A stretch of 64,000 nt of DNA from Planctomycetales bacterium. Its GTDB lineage: Bacteria; Planctomycetota; Planctomycetia; Planctomycetales; Planctomycetaceae. The notes beneath the pieces are model-generated. The model saw only the letters and a program-made list of their open reading frames with translations, did not search any database and was not told the DNA's origin. Numbering within the stretch: the first letter of the stretch is position 1; each line of letters opens with the position of its first letter. Below are positions 1 to 9,104 of the stretch, one piece after another. The stretch spans positions 62,001-126,000 of the forward strand of contig JAPLOA010000035.1 in the NCBI GenBank assembly GCA_026400835.1. The letters are read 5' to 3'. A program made the translations under genes and the position numbers.

Positions 1-375
1 CCGAAGTCGATTGAGTCGCCATTTCAGCTGGGGAAAATCCGCGACATGTTTCGCAAGTTCATTGAGACGCTCGTCGCGAACTTCCGGCGAGAGTTGAAAG
101 AACTCGGCGGCGAAGCGACTCAACATTTCCCTTGCAATGATCTCTCGAAACCTGATGGATCGAAGTGCTCGCTCCGGACACACTGCTCCGACAATCGCAG
201 ACCTCACTGCAGTTGGAGGACTGAACTGGCAGGACTTCAGATAATCACAAATCTGACGATGAGTAGCTGCAACATTTCCTGGCGGAATCTCAAGCTGTTT
301 TCGCGACCATTCGGTTGCAACAGCATTCTGCAGGTCGACAACTGAAGGACTCTGTACTCTTATGTTCTCAGACAT
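1..375 (-). CDS. Partial hypothetical protein downstream of hscC
   Basis: An open frame on the minus strand begins with ATG at 375 (MSENIRVQSPSVVDLQ...) and stays open for 125 codons to the window edge, so the C-terminus is missing. It starts 58 bases after the stop of the HscC-type chaperone gene on the same strand, which suggests an operon. The visible part is mostly helical and charged. I see no J-domain HPD motif and no signal peptide. I do not recognise the family. By position it may be a co-factor or client-handling partner of the chaperone, but that is inference only. The plus-strand ORF over the same bases looks like a shadow. Confidence 0.6.
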   Translation of the reverse strand, partial: MSENIRVQSPSVVDLQNAVATEWSRKQLEIPPGNVAATHRQICDYLKSCQFSPPTAVRSAIVGAVCPERALRSIRFREIIAREMLSRFAAEFFQLSPEVRDERLNELAKHVADFPQLKWRLNRLR

Positions 376-433
376 GTCGTTTACTATGCCTCGACACTGA
401 ATTGTTGCACCGAACATCCGACAACAAACAAAA

Positions 434-2149
434 TCATTCAAAGCTCAAATCGAAGTGATCAAGAAACTTCTCAAGCGCCGACCGATTCATCTCAATGGCC
501 GATGGATCCTGCATGGCGAGTGCCTCTTCAAACCCGCCCAGAAGTGTCTCCAGCAGCAGTCGAGGATCCCCGGAGAGTTCCTGGTAGATTCGCTCGGCTC
601 GCTTGATCAGATGACGATTGCCCTGGTCTTCTCTCGGATCGGCTTTCAACTCCTGAAGCTTTGCCACGGCCTCCTTCAGCTGAGCATCTGTCAGGTTCTG
701 AGCGTGCCGCGTGATGACACAACTGGCCCTGGCATTCGACTCTGCAGCCCCGGCTTCGACTTCAAGAATCCCGTTGAGGTCATAAGTGAAGCGGATGGTG
801 ATACGTTGCCCGGCGGGACCTCGCGGAATCCCCTTTAGCTCGAACTCCGCTAGAAACAAATTCTCTTCAACACGGCGACTCTCTCCCTGAAAGACTCGCA
901 CACTGACACTGGTCTGATTGGCATGAGCTGTGAAGAACTCTTCCATTCGACTGATGGGAATTGTCGAATTGCGACTTATCAACGGGCTAAAGTAACCAGC
1001 GCGAGAAGTCCCTGCGATGTCCTTTGAAATCTCCACGCCCAATGTGAATGGACAAACATCAGTCACGACCATATCGGTCACAGCTTTGTCCAGCTGCACC
1101 AGGCCACCCTGGATTGCCGCCCCGAGTGCCACCACATGATCGGGGTCAAGAGTGCAACGCGGGACGCGTCCAAACACTTCCGTCAGCATTTCAGAAATCT
1201 GAGGCATCCTCGTAGCACCACCGACAAGAATTACGTCATTGATCTGCTGACGAGTCAATCCGGCATCGGACATCGCCCGCTGCAGCGGCAGTCGTGTTTT
1301 TGCGAGTAGTGAAGCGGTCCAGCTCCGGAATGATTCCGCCGAGACAGGAATGGATTCTGACGTCTCCGAAATCCGCCCGTCATTATCCGGAAATCGAACA
1401 ACCGTGTCTGATCCGGTACTCAATCTTCTTTTCGCGGACTCACACTCGTGCAACAAACGTGAAATCAGCTTCGGCGTGCGAGTTTCGCCATGTTCAAAAT
1501 TCATGCCCTTGGCGACGAGCAATTGATTCGCAAGATTTCGAGTAAAGTCTTCGCCACCCAGAAAGATTTCACCGGCCGAAGATCGAATCTCCAGAGTCGA
1601 CTCGAACTGATCCAGAATTGACACATCGAATGTGCCGCCGCCAAGATCGAACACGAGAGCAATTCGCTCCTGGTTTAGTTCGTGCAGCCCATACGCAATG
1701 GCTGCCGCGGTCGGTTCATTGATAATGCGACGAACATTAAAGCCTGCCAGTTGCCCCGCATGGATCGTCGCCTTTCGTTGCAGATCGCTGAAGTAAGCTG
1801 GGACCGTGATTACAGCCTCAGCGACTTCCCGGGCAAGGAACTTCTCCGCATCGGCTTTTAGTGACTTGAGCACCAGCGATGAAAGCTCCTCGGCTCGAAA
1901 CATTTTGTCGGCCACCGACACAGTCCGGTCTGTCCCCATCATTCGCTTGAATACGGTGGCACAGCGATCAGGAGCAACAACCTGAAGTTCTTTAGCTGGC
2001 TTACCAATCAGAAGCTTGCCATCATGATCAATCCCAACAGCCGAAGGCGTGAGAAGCTCATTCAACGAGTTCGGAATCAGTTGCGGACCATCCGGCGACA
2101 GCCAGGCCACAAGCGAATTCGTCGTTCCCAGATCAATGCCAACAATCAT
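434..2149 (-). CDS. hscC: HscC-type Hsp70 chaperone
   Basis: Cytoplasmic ATP-dependent chaperone of the Hsp70 superfamily. The N-terminal ATPase domain has the phosphate-1 motif GIDLGTTNS at about residues 4-12, an [11 protein letters not shown] stretch, the phosphate-2 motif [11 protein letters not shown] and the adenosine motif [10 protein letters not shown] short substrate-binding domain follows ([10 protein letters not shown] onward). At about 571 residues it is shorter than DnaK (about 640). Segments such as [22 protein letters not shown] and [11 protein letters not shown] closely match E. coli HscC as I remember it, including the C-terminal half. I chose the ATG at 2149 because it gives the usual Hsp70 N-terminus; an in-frame start lies at 2197. 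No dnaJ or grpE is adjacent. The next gene on the strand is an unknown protein cut by the window edge. Confidence 0.88.
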   Translation of the reverse strand: MIVGIDLGTTNSLVAWLSPDGPQLIPNSLNELLTPSAVGIDHDGKLLIGKPAKELQVVAPDRCATVFKRMMGTDRTVSVADKMFRAEELSSLVLKSLKADAEKFLAREVAEAVITVPAYFSDLQRKATIHAGQLAGFNVRRIINEPTAAAIAYGLHELNQERIALVFDLGGGTFDVSILDQFESTLEIRSSAGEIFLGGEDFTRNLANQLLVAKGMNFEHGETRTPKLISRLLHECESAKRRLSTGSDTVVRFPDNDGRISETSESIPVSAESFRSWTASLLAKTRLPLQRAMSDAGLTRQQINDVILVGGATRMPQISEMLTEVFGRVPRCTLDPDHVVALGAAIQGGLVQLDKAVTDMVVTDVCPFTLGVEISKDIAGTSRAGYFSPLISRNSTIPISRMEEFFTAHANQTSVSVRVFQGESRRVEENLFLAEFELKGIPRGPAGQRITIRFTYDLNGILEVEAGAAESNARASCVITRHAQNLTDAQLKEAVAKLQELKADPREDQGNRHLIKRAERIYQELSGDPRLLLETLLGGFEEALAMQDPSAIEMNRSALEKFLDHFDLSFE

Positions 2150-2393
2150 GATGTCTCTCACCATGTCGCAAAAAGTACACTGCCAGTTCTCGGCCACAGA
2201 TCCGCCCCAGCCCTGAACTTCTTCGAAGCATAGTAACGAGTCGACATTTGGTGAAGGGGACCCTGAGACCCACCCGTAAAACCGAGTGATCCCAAACGTT
2301 TTCTCAGGCCTGCACAGAGGTTAAATGGCCCGAACAGTTTGAAGAAAACCGACTCAGGGCCGGTTCAATCGAGGCCGCTCAAGTACCCCGTTG

Positions 2394-3347
2394 TTACTCC
2401 AGATTGCGTTTGCAGGGATCTGTGTCCGCGAGGCCTCTCAGGCCCCGCAAACGATCGATCGCGGCGTCTTCCCAGGCGTTCGGCTCTGCCTGGAAGAATC
2501 CGATCGCCGACTGATAGGTGCCAGCAAAACCAGCGGGCATGGTTTTCTCGGAGAAACTCATCAGACGCAGCTTGCGATAAACCCCCGGAGCATCCGTGTA
2601 CTGAAACCAGACATCTTCTGAAGCAGGATGTTGACGCAGCAAACAAACGGCTCCATAGCGATTGGCGGAATCATAAACCGCCATCCAGCGAGCGGTGCGT
2701 TCGAGTCCTTCGCCGGGCTTCGCTCCGTCCGGTAGAAACGAACCTCGCTTCAGTACGCCGGTGTCGTCTCCGAACAGGTAATCCGTCATGCCTTGGGACC
2801 ACGCATACATCAGCGGATAAGACAACTTCAGCCGAACGTCTTCCTGAGTTCTCATGCGGACCGTTTCGATCAGAACATCGTTCTCAACGAAAACTTCAGA
2901 CTCAAGATGTACCGCTCGAATCACTGATGACCTCTTCAGGCGAAATGACTTCCCGATAAGATTTGCCCGCGGAAGATCAGGCGCCACGCGACTTCCGTCC
3001 ACGAAGAACTGCACCTGCGATATATACTCTTTCTCGACCTTCCCCGGCTGCCCCGGCACATCCAGAAAATGTGCGGTCCCCAGCAGGCCAACTCCTTCGA
3101 TGTTCAGCACAGCCCCATACGCACTATCTCTGGTAGCGATCGAATGAGTTTTGTATTCAATTCCGCTCAATGTCCAGAGCTTGGGGCCATCAATCTGAAA
3201 TGTCACATTTCCGATTGCGCAATTCACCAAATCAGGGCGTACGGCTTCCGTGTCGCTGGATAGTTGTTCGTCCGCCGAACAGATCATCGAACAGAATTGC
3301 AACACAATCAGCAGAGGTCCCGGACGATCGATCACACGCCTGATCAT
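2394..3347 (-). CDS. Secreted hypothetical protein
   Basis: A 317-residue protein with a plausible N-terminal signal (hydrophobic stretch GPLLIVLQFCSMICSA, cleavage near residue 25). The rest alternates hydrophobic and polar residues as in a beta-sandwich, and I see no catalytic motif. It starts 31 bases after the stop of the DUF1501 gene on the same strand, so the two are probably co-transcribed and both exported. Planctomycetes often place secreted proteins of unknown role next to DUF1501 genes. I do not recognise the family and assign no function. An alternative start downstream in the leader cannot be excluded. Confidence 0.7.
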   Translation of the reverse strand: MIRRVIDRPGPLLIVLQFCSMICSADEQLSSDTEAVRPDLVNCAIGNVTFQIDGPKLWTLSGIEYKTHSIATRDSAYGAVLNIEGVGLLGTAHFLDVPGQPGKVEKEYISQVQFFVDGSRVAPDLPRANLIGKSFRLKRSSVIRAVHLESEVFVENDVLIETVRMRTQEDVRLKLSYPLMYAWSQGMTDYLFGDDTGVLKRGSFLPDGAKPGEGLERTARWMAVYDSANRYGAVCLLRQHPASEDVWFQYTDAPGVYRKLRLMSFSEKTMPAGFAGTYQSAIGFFQAEPNAWEDAAIDRLRGLRGLADTDPCKRNLE

Positions 3348-3378
3348 GATGATGCCCCTGCGCCCGCAAAATCAACGA

Positions 3379-4737
3379 TCAGACCAGTTCGCTGATCGGA
3401 TATCTGTGATCCACCAGATATTGCGGACGTCCGGCCTGATCAGGAATTGTCGCACTGAGCACATCAATGCCCAGACGGTTGTAAAGAGTCGCGAAGACTT
3501 CCTGATAATGGACCGGGCGATCCTGTGGCACTTCTCCAAGACGATTGGTTGAACCAATCACCTGCCCCATTTTCATCCCGCCTCCGGCCAACAAACAGGA
3601 GGACACCTGAGGCCAGTGGTCGCGGCCTCCGTCCTTGTTGATTCGCGGAGTTCGTCCGAACTCACCCCACGCGATAACGCTGACGTCCTGATCGAGTCCT
3701 CGCTGATGCAAATCCTCGACGAGCGCCGTAATTCCCTGGTCAAGCTTAGCTAGCTGAGTTGGCAGGCGTTCAAAATTCGCCCCGTGCCGGTCCCAGCTTC
3801 CGAAAGACAACGTGACGCAGCGAACTCCGGCTTCGACCAGTCGCCGAGCCGTCAGGAACTGATCCATCCAATGCGGCCCCGCATCTTCACCAAACGCTGG
3901 ATCCGCACTGCCTCGACCGTAACGATCTCGCAACGCCGCATCCTCTTTCTCCAGATCCAGCGCCTCGACCAGCCTGCTGGAGGTCAAGACATCAAACGCC
4001 TTTTGAGTCAGTGCATCGACGCCGCGGTAAGACTCCTGAGTATCGACCTGACGGCGGAATTTATCGAAGCTGGTTAACAGCCCCTGTCGATTGCGAAGCT
4101 GATCAAGAGTAATCCCGTTCAGCCGCATATCGGCCATCCCCTGGCCTTCCGGTTGAAACGGCGCGTAAGCAGTTCCAAGAAAGCCCGCAAAGCCCGGATT
4201 GCAGTAAGGATCGTGTCTAGTTTTTATCGTCAGACCAACAAAAGCTGGAACCGACGGATCAACAGGCCCCTGCAAACGAGCGACTGCAGAACCGAGCGAC
4301 GGATGATTATCCTGCCGACCTTTCGGTCCGATTGGATATCCGCTCATACAAAGATCGGACGCATGCTGATCAGGACAACCATGCAGCGAACGAATGATGG
4401 CAAACTTGTCCATCATTGTCGCCAGCTTTGGCATGTATTCGCAGATTTCAATCCCCGGGACGTTGGTCGCAATCGGCTTGAACGAACCACGAATCTCCGG
4501 AGGAGCATCCATCTTCAGGTCATACATATCCTGATGCGACGGGCCGCCGGACAGATAGATCATAATCACAGCTTTGTGTGACAGTTTCTTTCCCGCCGTG
4601 CCTGCGGTGGATTGCTCAGCCTGAAGAATCTGAGGCAATGAGAGCCCGCCCATCGCCAGTCCGCCAATCTTCAAAAACTGGCGTCGCGAATGACCGTCAC
4701 ACAGCGCCGATTGGCGTCGGCCAAGAATATGCAGCAT
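3379..4737 (-). CDS. DUF1501 family protein, Tat-exported
   Basis: A sulfatase/alkaline-phosphatase-fold protein of the DUF1501 family, abundant in Planctomycetes and of unknown substrate. A twin-arginine signal (SRRQFLKIGGLAMGGLSLP) lies near the N-terminus, so it is probably exported folded. Family landmarks are IYLSGGPSHQDMYDLK, a HASDL motif (Gly/His-rich region), WDRHGANF and the C-terminal WGEFGRTPRINKDGGRDHW. I chose ATG 4737 because it places the Tat motif about 20 residues in; the frame is open up to 4824. DUF1501 genes usually pair with a PSD1/DUF1549/DUF1553 gene. Here the neighbour is instead a different secreted protein just downstream. Confidence 0.88.
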   Translation of the reverse strand: MLHILGRRQSALCDGHSRRQFLKIGGLAMGGLSLPQILQAEQSTAGTAGKKLSHKAVIMIYLSGGPSHQDMYDLKMDAPPEIRGSFKPIATNVPGIEICEYMPKLATMMDKFAIIRSLHGCPDQHASDLCMSGYPIGPKGRQDNHPSLGSAVARLQGPVDPSVPAFVGLTIKTRHDPYCNPGFAGFLGTAYAPFQPEGQGMADMRLNGITLDQLRNRQGLLTSFDKFRRQVDTQESYRGVDALTQKAFDVLTSSRLVEALDLEKEDAALRDRYGRGSADPAFGEDAGPHWMDQFLTARRLVEAGVRCVTLSFGSWDRHGANFERLPTQLAKLDQGITALVEDLHQRGLDQDVSVIAWGEFGRTPRINKDGGRDHWPQVSSCLLAGGGMKMGQVIGSTNRLGEVPQDRPVHYQEVFATLYNRLGIDVLSATIPDQAGRPQYLVDHRYPISELV

Positions 4738-5481
4738 GGAAAACACTCGGGAGGGATGAACAGGAGAGATTAATGAGGCGGGGAAACGTGCAGCCGTTTT
4801 CGTGAGCATCTTCTGAAACAGCAAACCAGTCTACCACGGTTTTTAACAGGCTCCAGTCCAATCGACAATTCGCGACAAGTTCGACACTGGTTAACTGAAT
4901 ATTTGCAGGCGAATCATGCACCAACCGATGCCCCCCTTGCTGCGATCAGTCAGACAGGCGAACCGGACAAGCGAATCTTCAGCGTCGAAAACGCCATGCG
5001 AAGTTCCTTCCGCGAGCCAGAAAGCCGAGCGACGTTTTGCTGTCCGCCGCATCGCGAAAATTCGCCGTGCTGCAGTACCAGTCTTCAACATCGAACGCAT
5101 GAAAGTCGGGTGTCTGTCTAACCCAACCATCGCCTGCGCCAGCCATCACTTCACGGGACGCACAAACCCTCATCCTTCGCTTGCAAAACGCAAGCAATCT
5201 GGCCAGCACTTGCATTTTGCAAGCTTAACGCGCATTGTCAAGAGACAAGTTTGAGAGAACAGGGTTCAGGCTCTTTCCCTGGTCTTCATATTCGGCGAAC
5301 TTCACGCCGAAGGAAGACACTCCATCAGGTCCTTCAGCATCGGGTGCTCGTACGCTATGGGGGCCATCCATCAGCAGGAAATCAGCGACTTCCCTGATGT
5401 CAATTCCGTTTAACACGGAAAGAACCTGCGGCATTCCATGTTGCTACGGGATCATCGGAAAAAAGCGGAATGACGGAGACG
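4738..5481. other. Gene-poor spacer with a hairpin and a doubtful small ORF
   Basis: About 740 bases between the DUF1501 start and the end of the yedI-like gene. The only structured element is the inverted repeat at 5179-5224. A minus-strand ORF of 69 codons at 5225-5434 (ATG start, MPQVLSVLNGID...) ends immediately before that hairpin, so it could be a small gene with its own terminator. It has no recognisable domain and an in-frame stop just upstream. I list it only as a possibility. Confidence 0.4.
5179..5224 (-). repeat. Inverted repeat, possible terminator or operator
   Basis: Two 16-base arms (5179-5194 and 5209-5224) pair with one mismatch around a 14-base loop. Each arm also contains a smaller CTTGCA...TGCAAG-type palindrome. 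There is no T-run on either strand, so a classical intrinsic terminator is not clear. It lies directly after the stop of a doubtful 69-codon ORF and upstream of the DUF1501 gene. Confidence 0.6.
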
Positions 5482-6441
5482 TCAATTCGTCTGCTGAGCG
5501 CCGCCTCGGAATCGCTTCACCAGCTCAACCACGAAAAGAACGCTGACACCGACAAGGATCCCCAGTACAGCGTGCCCGGCCATCCCTGCAATCACGGACA
5601 AGACACCACCGACACCGTCAATCTGCTGCAGTCGTTGCTGTATGGCTTCGATCAGGTGGTGGGCAGGTGAAATTCCATGAGCCAGAATTCCTCCGCCTAC
5701 CAAAAACATGGCGGCGGTTCCGGCGATGGATAAGAACTTCATCAGATAAGGAGTTCCCCCGACGATCATCCGGCCCATTCGGAATCTCAGTGCTGAAGGC
5801 TGAGCTGCCGTCTCCTCCGCCGGTGCCTTCATCCAATAAAGTCCGATGTCGTCGAGTTTCACGATGCCAGCGACCAGCCCGTAAACGCCCACCGTCATCA
5901 ACAGGCTGATCGCAACCAGCACGCCGACTTGAGTCATGAAGCCGGCCGTTGCCACTGTCCCCAGAGTGATCACGATGATTTCGGCCGACAGGATGAAGTC
6001 TGTCTGGACCGCGCCTTTGATTTTTGATTTTTCGGCCGCCACGATATCCGTCTGCGTGTCGGCAATGTTGGCTTTGTGTTGTTCTTTATGTTTCTGCTCT
6101 GCTGTAGATTGCAGGAACTTGTGAGCCAGTTTTTCGCAGCCTTCGAAACACAGAAACGCTCCTCCGACAATCATCAGCGGTTCGATCAGCCACGGTACCA
6201 GTGAACTGAGCAACAGTGCGGACGGGACCAGAATCACTTTGTTCACAAGCGATCCTATGGCCACAGCCCAAACAACGGGCAGCTCTCGATTTGCCTGAAT
6301 GCCAGTGACCTGTTCGGCGTTCAACGCAAGGTCGTCGCCAAGAATCCCCGCTGTCTTCTTCGCGGCGACCTTTGTCATAACCGACACGTCGTCCAGGATG
6401 GTGGCGATATCATCCAATAACATCAGAAAGCCGCTGGCCAT
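5482..6441 (-). CDS. yedI: YedI/DUF808 family inner-membrane protein
   Basis: Integral membrane protein of the DUF808 family, whose physiological role is not established. The N-terminus (SGFLMLLDDIATILDDVS), the AAKKTAGILGDDLALNA segment and NRELPVVWAVAIGSLVNK match E. coli YedI almost word for word. Several hydrophobic segments follow (around residues 65-105, 160-200, 230-260 and 280-310). Length is about 319 residues, as expected for the family. I chose ATG 6441 because it aligns with the conserved family N-terminus; the frame extends upstream to 6543 with unrelated sequence. It is a single-gene unit, divergent from the beta-propeller gene that starts at 6732. Confidence 0.9.
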   Translation of the reverse strand: MASGFLMLLDDIATILDDVSVMTKVAAKKTAGILGDDLALNAEQVTGIQANRELPVVWAVAIGSLVNKVILVPSALLLSSLVPWLIEPLMIVGGAFLCFEGCEKLAHKFLQSTAEQKHKEQHKANIADTQTDIVAAEKSKIKGAVQTDFILSAEIIVITLGTVATAGFMTQVGVLVAISLLMTVGVYGLVAGIVKLDDIGLYWMKAPAEETAAQPSALRFRMGRMIVGGTPYLMKFLSIAGTAAMFLVGGGILAHGISPAHHLIEAIQQRLQQIDGVGGVLSVIAGMAGHAVLGILVGVSVLFVVELVKRFRGGAQQTN

Positions 6442-6731
6442 CGTCGTTCCCGCATGAAAGTAATTCTGACTTGCCCGCTCAAAATCGCGGTCTCTGATTC
6501 TAAAGGTTTCCAGCCCACAATTCACTCGAAGTGAACCAGGCAAAAGATATCACACATTCCCTGTCGTTAACTCCTTCCTTTGACGAGCAGGCTGAGATCG
6601 CTGAGAATCAGTGCTCTTTGCAATCGAGCAGGCTGCTGCGATATGGACGCGATTCGTAAAATCTGTATTGCGGTAGTGTCGGCATAATTCTTTTGTTCTC
6701 AGAGTGTCCATCTGACTGAGTAAAAATTTCA

Positions 6732-7919
6732 ATGAGTATTAAGAGCTGCCTTCCGGTCTTGTTAACACTCACCTGGTGCATTGAAGCAACAGGTGATGAA
6801 CCGGGACTTGTGAAGTCGTTGATTGGATATACCGAACTGCAGACAAATCTGCCCGGTGGTCGCCATGCCAATGTGCGAACAATGCGAGCGATGGTATCGC
6901 AAATTGATGGTTCTAATCGGGAGGAGCTTGCTCCACAACTTGTGGACAATCCAAATGCCTGGACGCAATTCGCAGGTTGGTCGCCGAACGGGGCCGAGGC
7001 TGTTATTGCTCGAGGCTGGCAGGATCCCGAGAACGCGGAGTGGGAAGAGACGAACCGCACCTTTCGCATGGAACCCGGAAACTGGATGCTGGACAGCTTC
7101 CTCGTCTCTCTGAAAAACAAAGAGTCGCGCAACGTCACGGCTGTTGATCGAGTCAGCCATTACAACGGCGGACTCTTCTTTCTCCCGGACCGACGTACGC
7201 TGGGATTCACGGCTCTTATCAACGGCGTTTCAAAACCCTGCCTGATGGATCTCGATGGCCGCAATAAACGCGATGTCTCCGGCGACGGCAGCGGATTTGC
7301 CTATGGCTACAGTGCTTCGCCGGATGGAAAGATCATCAGTTATCACGAGAACTATCAGATCTTTATCGCAAATGCCGACGGCACCAATAAGCAACACATT
7401 CCCACCGGTAATCCGTTCAACTTCGGGCCCACATGGTCGCCGGACGGTCAGTGGCTGTTATTCCTGAGCGGCGAGCATGGTCACAGCAACCCGTATGTAG
7501 TCAGAAGAGACGGCCACGATCTGCGAAAGTTGGCTGACCAGAATAGCTATCAGGGATGGATTCTGTTCCTTGATGTTGACGACTTCCATCAGGGCAGCAG
7601 TGATACGCCCGTCTGGTCCGCTGATGGTCAGTCTGTCTTCTTCACAATAAAGACCGCGACAACAACAGAACTTTGTCAGGTCGACCTGGAAGGTAAGTCC
7701 ACGCAGCTAACTACTTCACCGGAGGGAACTCTGCATTATCATCCAAAACCATCGAACGACGGAAACTGGATACTGTATGGCTCACTGCGAAAAGGCGTTC
7801 GCCAACTCTTTGTGCGCAATCTAAAGACATCAGCCGAGCATCAGATCACGCATCTTACCAAAGGTCGTGGAGCAATGTGGCCGCACTGGCAGTCTGCTCA
7901 GTTACCTTCTGAACGTTGA
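6732..7919 (+). CDS. TolB-like PD40 beta-propeller protein, secreted
   Basis: A 395-residue protein with a short signal-like N-terminus (MSIKSCLPVLLTLTWCIEA), then repeated beta-propeller blades of the PD40/TolB type: WSPNGAEAV, YSASPDGKIISY, TWSPDGQWLLFLSG, VWSADGQSVFFT and PSNDGNWILYGS. Each blade carries the typical (S/A)PDG-x-W turn. Such propellers act as periplasmic or surface binding scaffolds; here no fused enzyme domain is visible. It is transcribed divergently from the yedI-like gene and convergently with the peroxiredoxin fusion gene, so it is probably monocistronic. The ligand is unknown. Confidence 0.8.
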   Translation: MSIKSCLPVLLTLTWCIEATGDEPGLVKSLIGYTELQTNLPGGRHANVRTMRAMVSQIDGSNREELAPQLVDNPNAWTQFAGWSPNGAEAVIARGWQDPENAEWEETNRTFRMEPGNWMLDSFLVSLKNKESRNVTAVDRVSHYNGGLFFLPDRRTLGFTALINGVSKPCLMDLDGRNKRDVSGDGSGFAYGYSASPDGKIISYHENYQIFIANADGTNKQHIPTGNPFNFGPTWSPDGQWLLFLSGEHGHSNPYVVRRDGHDLRKLADQNSYQGWILFLDVDDFHQGSSDTPVWSADGQSVFFTIKTATTTELCQVDLEGKSTQLTTSPEGTLHYHPKPSNDGNWILYGSLRKGVRQLFVRNLKTSAEHQITHLTKGRGAMWPHWQSAQLPSER

Positions 7920-7944
7920 CTGCCGCCTGTTTACCCGCAGCCCA

Positions 7945-8898
7945 CTATTGACCAAGTGCCGCAAGGGCCTGTTTCACGTGCGCATCCGATGCCAGTTGCG
8001 CAGAGTAGATCTGGCGGATGATTCCTTCTTTGTCGATGACGTAGGTCACTCGACCGGGGAATAATCCAAGCGTCTTCGGGACTGCAAATAACTTCCGCAA
8101 TGATCCATCTGCATCACTGATCAGTGGGAATGTGAGACGGTACTGTTTGGCGAAATCGAGGTGTGATTCATCGGAGTCACTGCTTATCCCAATCACCTCT
8201 GCACCGGCATCGGCAAATTGCATGTAGGAATCGCGGAAGGCGCAGGCCTCTTTTGTGCAGACAGGAGTGCCATCTTTCGGATAGAAGAACAGGACAAGTC
8301 CCTTCTTCCCGAGGTAGTCAGCAAGGCGGATCAGGTCACCGGCTGAAGTTCTTCCAGAGAAGTCCGGTGCTCGATCGCCAATTTTCAGTGTCGCCATTGC
8401 AGATTCCGCAGAGAGGTTTGAGTAATTTCCGGATCGCGGAAAACCACTGATCATCAGGATGTTCAGCAGCATGCCCAGCACAAGGAAGGATCGAAGACTC
8501 CAAATGACCGTTCGGATCCAGTTCGTTCTGACCAGACGCTGATGTACGTTTTGATCGAATCCGGCAGCCAGTTTTTTGTGACAAGGGACCTGCAGCAATT
8601 GCGTCGAAGCGGCGTTACCGAACATCAGAGCCGCCCCCAGCCAGAATCCCCACTCGGGAAACCACGAAGGCAGGTACCATAACAGGATTAGCCCTGTGAT
8701 ACCTTCCACGAGCATCGGCAAACCAACAACCCACCCGATTCGGTCACAATGCAACCGTTCGAATTCGGCAGACTCGGCCTGCCCCACAAAGGCCATAAGC
8801 GGGTAACTAACTCTCTGAACCATCCAAATCAGGCCTGTCATGTACAGTGTAGAAGACAGATGGGCCAAAAAGATGGCCTGGGCCATCAGATCACTCAT
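7945..8898 (-). CDS. Four-TM membrane domain fused to a Bcp-type peroxiredoxin
   Basis: A single 317-residue frame with two parts. Residues 1-165 form about four transmembrane helices with conserved-looking polar residues between them (LHCDRIGW, PCHKKL, HQRLVRTNWIRT), resembling uncharacterised DUF1772-like membrane proteins; that family call is tentative. Residues 168-317 are a complete thioredoxin-fold peroxiredoxin of the Bcp/PrxQ type: IGDRAPDFSG, FFYPKDGTPVCTKEACAFRD with peroxidatic Cys214 and likely resolving Cys219 five residues on, and a VTYVIDKEG strand. The Bcp part starts at an internal ATG (8397) with no good ribosome site and no intervening stop, so it reads as a true fusion. 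With N-in topology the peroxidase would face the cytoplasm. A lost stop between two ancestral genes is the alternative. Confidence 0.82.
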   Translation of the reverse strand: MSDLMAQAIFLAHLSSTLYMTGLIWMVQRVSYPLMAFVGQAESAEFERLHCDRIGWVVGLPMLVEGITGLILLWYLPSWFPEWGFWLGAALMFGNAASTQLLQVPCHKKLAAGFDQNVHQRLVRTNWIRTVIWSLRSFLVLGMLLNILMISGFPRSGNYSNLSAESAMATLKIGDRAPDFSGRTSAGDLIRLADYLGKKGLVLFFYPKDGTPVCTKEACAFRDSYMQFADAGAEVIGISSDSDESHLDFAKQYRLTFPLISDADGSLRKLFAVPKTLGLFPGRVTYVIDKEGIIRQIYSAQLASDAHVKQALAALGQ

Positions 8899-9104
8899 TC
8901 ACAGAACCTTTAAGCCAGTTTGATCGAAGAAGAGTTATCAGGGATCGCCCCAGGACTCTATCCCGCATATGGAACAGAAAATTAACAGACGGATAAAATA
9001 CTCCAGCATCCAGTGGTTACCCCGGCACTCAGTCATCGCTAACACAGGCCCTCATCAATGCGGAACATGGCAGGCCTGAGGCAGTTTAACGAGCCGGTTC
9101 ACGG

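Noticed and set aside
46-345. 99-codon plus-strand ORF at the left edge
   Set aside because: The minus-strand frame over the same bases continues an operon after hscC and reads as a better protein.
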